From: Nemertoderma westbladi | Lineage: Eukaryota > Xenacoelomorpha > Nemertodermatida > Nemertodermatidae | Direction of reading: 5' to 3' | Length of the DNA stretch: 50,830 nucleotides | NCBI GenBank assembly: GCA_032718475.1 | Contig: JAUCBJ010007034.1 | Location: 1 to 50,830 of the forward strand | Position numbers and translations under genes: made by a program | The notes under the pieces: model-generated | What the model was told of the DNA's origin: nothing | Databases searched by the model: none | The model's input: only the letters and a program-made list of their open reading frames with translations | Part shown: one piece after another, positions 39,170 to 49,200 of the stretch | Numbering within the stretch: the stretch's first letter is position 1 | How the letters are laid out: every line of letters begins with the position of its first letter

Positions 39170-40057
39170 ACATTCATCGATCAAGAACTAGCCGAAGATA
39201 TATTTGCTGGACAACCCAAATTCCGGACTAAATTGAATATGTCAGGAATTATGCAGGTTTGGAAATCTACCCTAACGGCAGATTACTATGTAGGTGTGTT
39301 GTCCACCCCCCAGGATAAATTAGGAGCACAAGGTGTAAGGTCGGTAAAAATGGTGGCTATAAAGAACTTTGCTACTACTCAGGCAGACCTTTATAATTGG
39401 GACGAGGATGAGAGCATCCAACATCTTAAGATACCTCGATTCCAGACAGATTATCCTGGAGTGCAAATACTCATCGGCCAAAACGCGCATGAGGCACTCG
39501 AGACATTGGAGAAACGGCCTGCTCAACCGCAGCCACTACAAACCTATGCGGTAAGAACTAGAGTAGGTTGGTACTTCACTGACCCTTCCCGTAGAACTCT
39601 CAAAGAGAGATTACCTCAACAACAGGTATACCAAGTAAAGGAATGGGAAGTGGAGAGCAGTGATGTGGACGATCCAACTGAGGGAACACCATACTCCTCA
39701 GATAATGACGATATTAACTCCAATGTAGATCAATGGAGACATTGCCTTGGGACGATTAATCCATCCGACATCGCTTCCAGAGGAGCAACTCCTCAAGAAC
39801 TGATAGATACTCCAGGCTGGTTAGGTGGATCCGACTTCTTAAGTAAAGAAGAAGAAGAATGGCCTCCTCATCTTACCACAGCGAAGATTAGACAGGCCAA
39901 GGGAGCGGAGAAAGTAACACAACAACTCAATCGCCCAGCTGTTCGTTTATGTTTACTGGAAAGAGACCGAAAACTGTCCGGAAACTATGGAAGGCAAGAT
40001 ACTCTTCCTACGACCACTTCCCTAATCCGACAAATATCTAGGGACTCCATAACGTAA
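39170..40057 (+). pseudogene. Outer element protease C-terminus and pol remnant
   Basis: Continues the gag-protease frame after the TGA. It holds the rest of the protease (TFIDQELAED...IPRFQTDYPGVQILIGQNAHEAL, YAVRTRVGWYFTDPS), then at about 39725-39735 jumps to WRHCLGTINPSDIASRG and GGSDFL, sequence that lies after RNase H in complete BEL elements. The whole RT and RNase H core is absent, an internal deletion of roughly 1.5 kb by comparison with the inner element, and the frame ends at 40057 with no integrase. It cannot support its own reverse transcription or integration. Confidence 0.85.
39901..39910 (+). promoter_or_regulatory. Purine-rich GGGAGCGGAG, internal copy 1
   Basis: Within AAGGGAGCGGAGAAAG in the pol remnant. 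Shares GGGAGCGG with the tract before the 3' LTR. Confidence 0.3.
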
Positions 40058-41683
40058 TAACATATGGAGTGGGCGTGTGACTATATCATTTTATATTTGT
40101 TTTTATTTTATATTTATGTATGTATTATTATGTAATTTTATTATAATCGTTTTCTTTAATTTTATTTAGTAGAATGTTATTTTGGTGATTATTTAGTAGA
40201 TTAGTGCAATATATTAGTGTTTATTACGTACGTAATTACTTATAATATATACTTAGTGCGACGGCGAGAAATAATTTTTCTCTTTCCTTACTGTCCGTAT
40301 CATATTATAAATACGTGACTACAGTAAGATGAAATGTCTGTACTTATTAAAGTACAATAAAGCCACTACTATATTCAGGTATTATTGGTAGGCAGAGTAT
40401 TAGGAATGCAAAGTTCAGATCCTCGTGTCTCGGCTAAACCAAGCTCTGGGTAGACCTTGGAAACGACTTGCCTCTTCACACTGACATTGCTTCGTGCGAT
40501 ATTGCTCTTCTACCTTATATTAAATAATACATATAGTAGCGTGATGTCCATATAACAGTAGCGTAAAACGCAAATAAATCTGTTAAACCTTTTGACCATC
40601 TGTAATTCTAGTCGATTAAGATATCGCGGCACCCACCGATATACTTGAAAGACAAATTCTAGAATCAGTGGTTAACGTCCCCAGACAAGCTCTGGAATAA
40701 ATCAGTGCCCATCTTAAATATTAATTTAATATTTAGTAAACTCTGTAAAATTCAGATCCTTTAAATTTCTAGTCAATTAAGATATCGCAGCACTTACCGA
40801 TACTCTTAAAGGACAATTGTCATAGAATTAAGGATCCTATGCCCCCAGACCTGCTCTGGAATCAAATTGTGTCAATTTTAACATCAAATAATAAAATTCA
40901 CGGGAATAAATTTAAATTCATATTTTAAATGAATTTCATAAATTGTCATTTTGTACAATTTATAACATTCCCAAAATTCCATTAATTAATAGATCATGGG
41001 AGCGGAGATTCATCCTATTGAGTGTATTAGAGTGCGAGAATCCCCAACATATAGTCAATAGCCTATAAAATTAATAAAATCATGCATAAAGAGGATATTG
41101 ACAATTAAAGAATTATTATTAAATAGCATTCCAGATCTGTATGCATGAGAATTACCCTAATTCTACCGCTAGCATTCCATAATGTCACCATAGCAACACC
41201 CACGTTAGAATTAGAAGCAAGTTAAGGGAACAATAGAAAGCTTGTCCCATTGCATAGCATAGAGAATACATAACACACTGTTAGTATCCAAGGATACACA
41301 GTAATAACGTGACATTCTGGAATGCACTGACTAACGGACAAATGGCCTGTATGTGTACAATTGGTGACAGTTGTGTGGAATTTGTGCGTTTGTAGGTGAA
41401 TGTTACTGCTAAGGTGTGTTTACAGTAGCTAGTCGCAATTGTGAAAGTAGCCCAACTCTCCTATAGAAAGAACCTAAAGTGGATTCAAGCCTTTGGGACG
41501 GACAGTGGAGTGACTTGTGCCGGTTATCGTTGTCGTGCTGTTGCTACATGTTGGCGTAAACACCGCGACGACGGTACATCGGCGCTGAGAATCCCACTGT
41601 CCGGGGGCAAAGAGAGGTAGGCAGCGACGTCCGCTCGCCTAAACATAAACTCATTTCGATATTAACAAACTCAGATAGCAGAT
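40058..41683 (+). other. Non-coding region of outer element with poly(A) signal and hairpin duplication
   Basis: AATAAA at about 40357-40362 follows a GTACTT/AAGTAC hairpin. At 40607-40740 and 40768-40900 two diverged units (161-bp spacing) keep the same stems: TATCG..CGATA and CCAGA-N5-TCTGG. GGGAGCGGAG recurs at 40998-41007. No ORF is supported. Confidence 0.6.
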
Positions 41684-43130
41684 ATGACGGAGTTGATAGA
41701 AGATGATCTTGGTATCAGGGAGCGATATACTCTACCTTTACAAGCATTTGTGGATAGCTTGATACGCGGTGAAACCGATCCAACCATTACGGAGGACGAT
41801 GGTCGTTATATCGAACCGCCGATGTCCCAAGAGCAACTTACGCGTGAATTGGACTATCGAAAATTCACCGCTCGCTATACGCATCGTAATAGTACGTATA
41901 TGGACTTCCTAACTACCGGCCATCCTATCGATTTACATGATACGGACAATGTAGACACCGAAAGGGAAATGGTTCTATTTAAATATCATACCCAGCGGAG
42001 TCGTAACGGTAAACCGAGAATAGATCATGAAAATTCTATTCGTAACAGACTGGGAAGACGAACCAATATGCCTAGAATCTGAGGAGATTCAGCCTATCGC
42101 GCCCGGAACAGCGACAACGATTATATCCTAGAATGGTATCAAGGTCCACAGTGTCTCACTGCGTACAATTATCGCCATGCCAACTATGTTTCTCGGCAAC
42201 GTTGTCGGTTATGCGCATCGAGAGACCATGTTACGCCCATGGACAAACGTCCGCTGTTCCTATTTCCACGAACAACCGGTGATGGAAATTTATTGTGCGT
42301 ATTGCAGACTCAATAACTTGCACATTTTTGCGGTTTGCCCTCAATTTATGACTCAATGTCACCATTGTCAACTAAAGGGACACGCCAGTTTCGATTGCCC
42401 TTTTAATCACGATTTGGAAAGCGTAGATGAAATGATCACACTACGTTACATCAGAGCTTGGGAAGCGAACGCTGATTTACATTGTGATTCGCGCCATCGC
42501 TATTATCCTGGACGCGCTTACGAAGGAGTTTATGCGTTCCATCCTTATCTATTCGCTTCTGTCGAACAGAAATCACGCATATCGAGTTACGAACTACTGA
42601 AGCGCGTCGGAGAATGTATTTCAACCAAATTCGTACGCAAATTTCTCAGGAGTGTTAATCCTAGCGACCTTCATTCCTATGACTTAATCAATTATATCCG
42701 TCAGGATCCGGACTATGGAGACTTGTTTGTTAACTCACACCCCGAGTTACAGGAAGTATATCGACGGCCTTACGAATACCGAGCCCGCGAACGCGAGTTG
42801 GAAAGAACCATTAAACCCCGGAGGTTTCTAACTGCCTATGGTCCACCCACGGCCCTCGTTCAGACCACTCGTAAAGGACCCGTAAGAGCGGCTGTCTTGA
42901 AACGAGCTCTCAAAGCCGTTAGACCCCTCTCCCCTGACGTTGATGTCAATCAACCCGGTACTTCGACTGGCGGATACACCGACCATAATCCTACACCCTC
43001 TGATGCAATCATATTGCACCCTTCACCCAGGAGTTATAGCCCTCCTTGTAAAGTGGCTCGCCCCAAAGAGAAAAGGACTCTGGCTAGCTTTAAAAAACTG
43101 CGTAAACGCCGTCCGCGCAAGAAAGACTAA
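41684..43130 (+). pseudogene. Extra 3' ORF with two zinc knuckles, probably frameshifted
   Basis: ATG at 41684 opens 132 codons (acidic/charged, with a TGA at 42080-42082), and a second frame from ATG 42177 runs 317 codons to 43130. The second frame has C40-x2-C43-x5-H49-x4-C54 and C61-x2-C64-x4-H69-x4-C74, the latter a standard CCHC knuckle, then a Tyr/Arg-rich body and a very basic tail (KKLRKRRPRKKD). Coding-like sequence continues in the first frame past the TGA to about 42310, overlapping the second, so one ORF with frame changes is likely. It is unrelated in sequence to the gag knuckles. It lies where env or accessory genes sit, but has no membrane segment. A nucleic-acid-binding role is inferred. 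Confidence 0.55.
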
Positions 43131-43199
43131 CTGTTTAGAGTATTTACGTATATTAGAAACTGTGATTTTGTATATTTTATAGACTCAAATCCCATTTTC

Positions 43200-43208
43200 T
43201 GGGAGCGG
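43200..43208 (+). promoter_or_regulatory. Candidate polypurine tract of outer element
   Basis: TGGGAGCGG abuts the 3' LTR. It repeats at 40997-41005, with GGGAGCGG also at 39901-39908. Confidence 0.55.
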
Positions 43209-44445
43209 TGTAAAATCTTCTGTGGGATATAACTGGCCCTTTTGCTTCGCAATCCAGTTTCCCCCCAGGCGCTGGAATACTCTAAAAGGCTCTCTAACTA
43301 TATATATATTCCCCTCGCCCGCAAGGTACCGTTATAGGTGTTTTAACGGACATAAAAGTCATTCTTCTATATACGTGTTTTGGCGGACATGGTAAGGCAA
43401 AAAACCCTCAATGCACCAAATACCTTTACACAGCTTAGCCTTGATGATTCAGATTACGACATCTAACAGCTGGTTGCTGACATGGGAACAGCCATTGGAC
43501 ACATGGTTCTTTGTTTAGCTTAAGCCAATCAGAGCGATTTTTTCTGTCGATGTGGAGATATTCGGCCGATCATACTAGGAGTGTTCAGTCTTACTGTTTT
43601 TCTTGATAATGTTGTGTTGTTGCTATCTAGGCCAGGAACACCGGCTCTAGAGTCAATTCGTTTCAGACTTTAGAAGAAACATTAGTAGGCTTAAGATTAT
43701 AGAGCGTATAACTGTTATCGGTCCATATCAGTACATTGTCATATCATATCTTAACCTACCGTCTTAATGGTTTGCTGTTGTTTGGTTGAATATTATTTGG
43801 AGAACATTTATAAAGAACCCAAATTTCCCAATTTTCTTGATACACTACAGGTTAGAGAGACGGGTTATATATAGCGATTGCGACTTATATTATTGTGGTT
43901 TGTAGTGAATTTAATGCTATTTGATAAGCACTACATGAATCCGTTGCTGTTCTCTTTATATATGATAAAATTCATTGACGGTCGGCAAATTAGTGAGCAG
44001 TATTGTGTGTTACCGGTAGTGTGCATGATTGTGACTGATAACTAAGCATTTCCTAAAGAATGCGCCTCATACGTGAATCATAAGCCTTACCGACTTACCG
44101 TTGTGATTAGTATAAGTCATATCTCTGTTTACCTAGATAGAGCGCCACGTCCAAAAGGAACTGTTAATATTTCCCGAAAGTGAATAATATTAGTCAGAAA
44201 TTATTTATTAACGATCAATCGAATAATACAATACAGTAAGCTTACACTGCAATAATAATCTAAGCCCTCAGAATCCAGTCTCCCGGGTATATCCAGCGGG
44301 TGAATGGACGCGCACCAGGCTGGCTTCTGCTAATGTTGTGTTTATTGGTATTAAATATTTGTCAACTTCTAAAGTATATTTATAAACCAAAAGACATATA
44401 AATTTTGGCAGGTTAAACTGCTAAAGGTCTTCAAAAGCGCGTACA
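43209..44445 (+). repeat. 3' LTR of outer element
   Basis: 1237 bp, about three differences from 16284-17520. Followed by the CTGAT duplication (44446-44450). Confidence 0.95.
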
Positions 44446-44539
44446 CTGATGTATATCTCATCAAGTATTGTTATGATCATTTTGGCATAATGTATAAATA
44501 AATGTATCTATCTATATCTAAGTGATTTGCTATCGTTTG

Positions 44540-45225
44540 AGGTAAGAGCTGTCATTTTTCCACTGGAAATATTAATTTCTTGCCATGCCATAGCAGAATT
44601 ACCAATTTTGTCAACGGCATTATTGATGGTGTTACAGTGCTTTTTTGTTTGATTGATGTCCATTTAGCAACGAGGATGCTGCATTGGCTACCTAACACTT
44701 TATTTCGAATTGGTACATGCGTGGTAGAAAAAACTACAATAAAAGACAGAAAGCAACAAAACACAATGTTGCATTGTTGGGACTACTTGAGGGCGGATGT
44801 CAACCAATGTTTAGCAGATTTTACCTTCATAAAGTTTAGCATATTGGATAGCACATGTTTTAGTGCCATGTGCCCATAGCGTTCATATCATGTAGCGCAG
44901 CTTTGAGTAGCGGAGTTCTGCTATCCAAATCTATACGTACACTGTGCTCACACTAATATTACTACTCCCCCGAGAACCTCATCAGCTTGCTTCCCCAGAT
45001 CCAAGGTATCGAATCTCTCTGTGGGTATATTTTAGCAATATGACTGCCAATATTGGCTGCTACCTGTTCTAGATAGCTGTAAATAGTTAGAATTTGAACA
45101 CAATCCAAGTGATCAACTGGAATTTGGTGACCTTCAAGAATATTGGTGGATTTCCTAACACTGGCTAATTGTATCCCCCACCCCCATATTATGTTGATCA
45201 TGAGACATTTGATGCACATCCACAA
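44540..45225 (-). other. Possible decayed host coding sequence
   Basis: Minus-strand frames at 45225-44962 (HQIPVDHLDCVQILTIYSYL) and around 44650-44560 (NAVDKIGNSAMAWQEIN in one frame) have protein-like content but no family match and no continuous frame. Because the outer element inserted at 16283/44451, this would be the upstream side of the minus-strand gene at 14983-15997. Weak evidence. Confidence 0.2.
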
Positions 45226-45506
45226 TATTAAAAGGGACGATCAATTACACCTCACAAACCTCAAATGGTTGTTCGTTGTAAACAAGGTTTGGATAAATTA
45301 CAAAGTGATTTTATTGCAGCAGTAATTCCATATCTCATAGGTTCATATTTTGCTATCCAATAGGCCTCAAGGATCTTAAACATGTATGCCCGAGAAACAA
45401 TGCTGCAGAATGCCTCAATACTCCTCAATTATGATGGCTAGATCTAGACATGATGGCTAAAATGCAGATAATTTTCATTTCTCCTCCGAAGTAACAGAAT
45501 GGGCAC

Positions 45507-45775
45507 CAATGTAGTAGTAGTAGTATCGGCATGCTGCATTGCAGCTGCATTTTTAAGAATGCTGTGCCGGCTTGTCGACAAAATTGCGCCGCCACAACTC
45601 CCTATCACCCATGACATTTGCTAGATCATCCGCATCTTCAAGGCCAGTGTCCTTTAAGATGCGTCTCAAGAAAGTTATGGGCTGTCCACCATGCTTATTC
45701 ACTCCATGAGGCTGCCAAAGTACAAGATTATGCACTGGCTGGTCCTCACGGCGAAAGCAATGTCCTGCAAAATTA
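45507..45775 (-). mobile_element. 5'-truncated LINE fragment, inverted relative to the copy at 15.4 kb
   Basis: Minus-strand copy of the same LINE C-terminus (GHCFRREDQPVHNLVLWQPH, then LKDTGLEDADDLANVMGD, LWRRNFVDKPAQ), stop at 45553-45555, then UTR and a GTA-repeat tail near 45510-45525. Here the Trp codon mutated to TAG in the other copy is intact. No clear target duplication. Confidence 0.75.
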
Positions 45776-45911
45776 AGAAGGCACTAAGGCACCTTCTCCA
45801 TTACACATACATTTCGGATCCTGGCTTGGTTTCAACGAAAAAGCCTTTCCTCAAAATTTTGACAAAAAATTGATTCTTGCACAAAATTTTGCACCTAAAA
45901 ATCGCACTTAC

Positions 45912-46197
45912 TGTTATATCCCAATGTCATAATCCTAAAAACACTAGAGCTATAACATGGCTCGCCCCATATATATATATATATATAGGCCTATGCCTGG
46001 TGATGGAGTACGGTATTAATTAGGCCTATTAGCGCTATAGACAGCGCGGTGTCTGACATCATGATACTGTGATATACTGGTATATTATTACGATACTAAT
46101 AATACGGACATATTACATATTATTATGAATATATGATATTATGTTTTATATTATATCTGACCGCCTAGTTCATCTACCCGCGGTCCAAGACATAACA
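45912..46197 (+). repeat. Short 5' LTR of the Gypsy element
   Basis: 286 bp, beginning TGTTAT and ending ATAACA (6-bp inverted ends), directly followed by TGG. An AT run with TATATA at 45968-45988 may serve as TATA box. The 3' copy is outside, so the start is inferred from the inverted ends only. Confidence 0.65.
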
Positions 46198-46215
46198 TGG
46201 CGCAGTGATTGATTG
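46198..46215 (+). promoter_or_regulatory. tRNA primer binding site of the Gypsy element
   Basis: TGGCGCAGTGATTGATTG begins at the base after the LTR's CA, the usual TGG start for a tRNA 3' CCA end. The tRNA is not identified with confidence. Confidence 0.65.
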
Positions 46216-46238
46216 AACCTCGATAAACAGATAAAACC

Positions 46239-49200
46239 ATGGCCGCCATTGAACAAACTTCTTGGTTGGAGCTAACACCAGAGGATATCGATAAACTGGA
46301 CAGGAGTAGCCTTATTACACACTGCAAATATGCAGAGATCCAGTTCGACACCAGGACGGCGACAGTAACGCTGCGTCGTCGACTGCTCAAACTCATAACG
46401 GGGGAAGGTACCGGTACTACTACGCCGCACCCGGAACCTCCCGCCCAATTCGATATCGCTCAACTCATCGCTCAGCTCCGTTATACCGATGAACAACGGG
46501 ACGCACAACGCGAACAACGAGAAGCCCAACGAGAAGTTCAGCGCGAACAAAGAGAGGAGGAACGGGAATTACGTTTATTACAACTCCTACAACCACGGGG
46601 TGCTGATACGACGACGGAACAGCATCCTGGACGCCATAACCACGGACATAACGTTAGTTCCAGTGCTAAACTGATTGTCCAATCACCCCCAAACCTAGAT
46701 ATAGACTTTAATTATCAGCGTTTTAAACGCTGGGAAGTACAGTGGCGTAACTACGTTCGTGCCGTTAGACTCGACGAAAAACCACGAGAAGAACAGATAT
46801 CTGTGTTTTTCTCTTACTGTTCCCCAGAATTCCTCAACCATATCCGTTATAGACTCGGAATATCCACCAAAACGGAAAAATCGGCGTCAGAAGTCCTGGA
46901 AGATATACGGGTTTATCTTCGCGCCGAGCAGAATGTAGTTGTGGATCGCCATAAACTGGTTCAACTACAGCAAGAACAGGGTCAGAATTTCGACGATTAT
47001 TATGTTCGCCTCTGCGAGATGGCCGAGGACGCCGAGCTTGAATCAATGACCAGGGACGACTGGTTAAACACCCTTCTGATCCGAGGAATTCGGGACGATG
47101 AAACCCGGGAAGAATTATTCTCTAAACGTCCGCCAATGAATCGCCAAGAAACTGTCGACTTTTGTCGATCCCGCGAGATTGCAATTCGTGACACTCAACT
47201 CCTTAAACAGCGCCGTATTAGCGGAATACAGCAACCTACCGGTACCACAGACAACCGACAAGGAAGGAGTAAGTCGAAGTCGCGATATAAGAGCGGTTAT
47301 AAACGTTCTAAGGAAGAAATCCAAACCCGATCTCCTTCAGCCGCTCGAATTCGGGATGCAATGGCTAAAGCCAAAGCAAAGGGTGAATGTATATACTGTG
47401 GTGGGAATTTTCCACATAGAGGCGGTGATTATTGCAAAGCGGCTGATAAAACTTGCCGTAATTGTAATATAAAAGGGCATTACGCATCACAATGCGTCGC
47501 GGCAAAATACAAAAAACGTCCGCAAAACACTAGTGTAATCCGCATAGCGGATATCCATGGGTACACAGCCGCACACCGGAAACCGCTGGTTCCCATTGAT
47601 TTTTATTTGGGGGGGGAATACGTTGGAAACACTACGTGTATTGCTGACACGGGGGCTCAAGTTATTGCTGCGGGCTCAGACATTCTATACGAATGGGCCC
47701 TGCCTGAGGGCGAAGGGGGTAAAATTGTGCCCCCAGACTGCCCATTGTTAAATGCCAATGGCGGAACTATATCTTGTGAAGGGATGATTTATATGGAATT
47801 ATCGGTTGGGAATGAAACCCATGGGGATTGGATTTATCTTTGTCCAGACCTTTTCAAAGATATATACTTATCTCTCCCTGCCTGTAAGGGGCTTGGGATT
47901 GTTCACCCAGAATTTCCCACCCCTCTTCATCTGGTAAGTGGGTGGAGAGAAACTTCTATAAATGTAATCCCTTGTAATCCCTCAAAATCCCCAAATAAAA
48001 TCCCGAACATAATATCAGCTGTACCTATAGAATATACTGTTATTCCAAAACCAATAAATAATATCCCAAATTTAATCTCAGCTGTACCTGTAGATCATAA
48101 TGATACCAATGTAAAAAATATTAAACAAGAACTTCTGGTGGAATTCCAGGATGTTTTTGCTAGTGGTGGTCCATTACGGACAATGACCGGGCCTCCCATG
48201 GAGATTGAGTTAAGGGACAATGCCCAACCATTTTGTATCCATGCAGCGCGGTCTATACCTTTCCCCTACAGGGAGAAAGCCCGATTGGAACTCATCGCCA
48301 TGGAGACGCAGGGAATTATAGAACGGGTAGGGGATCGCCCTACTTTATGGTGCCACCCGATTGTGGTTTGCCCAAAGCCGAATTCCCCAGGAGAAATTCG
48401 CATGACTGTGGACCTCACTAAATTGAATTCCCAGGTCCACCGAACTACTCACAATTCCCGCACTCCATATGACGTAGTATCTGATCGAACACCGGGGGCG
48501 CAAATATTTACAGTTCTAGACGCCAGGAAGGGGTACTGGCAGGTGGAACTTGCGGAATCCTCTCGGGATTATACGACTTTCATCACTCCATGGGGACGTT
48601 TTAGATATCGACGGGCTCCAATGGGGTTCATATCTACAGGCGATAGCTATAACTACCGTGGAGACATGGCACTCCAAGGGGTGCCACAGGTACATAAAGT
48701 GGTGGATGATATACTCATCCAGGACACTAACCTCACAGACCACATCCAGCGGGTCCGGACCATCCTTCAGAAATGCCGCGAGGCAGGGATTACATTACAT
48801 CCCTCAAAATGGCAATTCGCCCAACCCTGTGTAAAATTCGCCGGGTTTATTGTGTCTGGTGCAGGAACCGAAGCAGACCCTAATAAACTCAAAGCAATAG
48901 CTGGCTATCCAACCCCTCTCAATATTCCGGATCTTCGCAGCTTTATGGGCCTTGTGAACCAGTTAGGCCATTTTTCCAGCGAAATAAGCACATATGCAGC
49001 ACCTCTCCGGGACTTATTGCGCACCCGTAATACTTTCATGTGGACCCCCAACCACCAAGATGCATTCCTGAAGGTGAAAAATGCATTGGTGCAACCGCCA
49101 ATCCTTGCACCATTTAATCTACAGGCAGAGACCAAGCTGGAAACAGACGCTAGCCGTCTGCATGGTTTCGGTTTCGATCTTCTACAGCGGCATGGAGATC

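Larger units (their letters stand above)
16284..44445 (+). mobile_element. Outer BEL/Pao-type LTR retrotransposon, defective, carrying a nested element
   Basis: LTRs 16284-17520 and 43209-44445 are each 1237 bp, start TGTAAAA and end GTACA, and differ at only about three positions. The 5-bp target duplication CTGAT is at 16279-16283 and 44446-44450. Without the nested element (16104 bp plus 5 bp duplication) it is about 12.05 kb. Internal order on the plus strand: leader, gag N-terminal ORF, gag-protease, pol remnant, about 1.6 kb non-coding, 3' zinc-knuckle ORF, LTR. BEL/Pao assignment rests on the gag capsid region, the three-knuckle zinc pattern ending in CX2CX4HX4H, and the post-RNase H NPSDIASRG motif. 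Confidence 0.92.
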
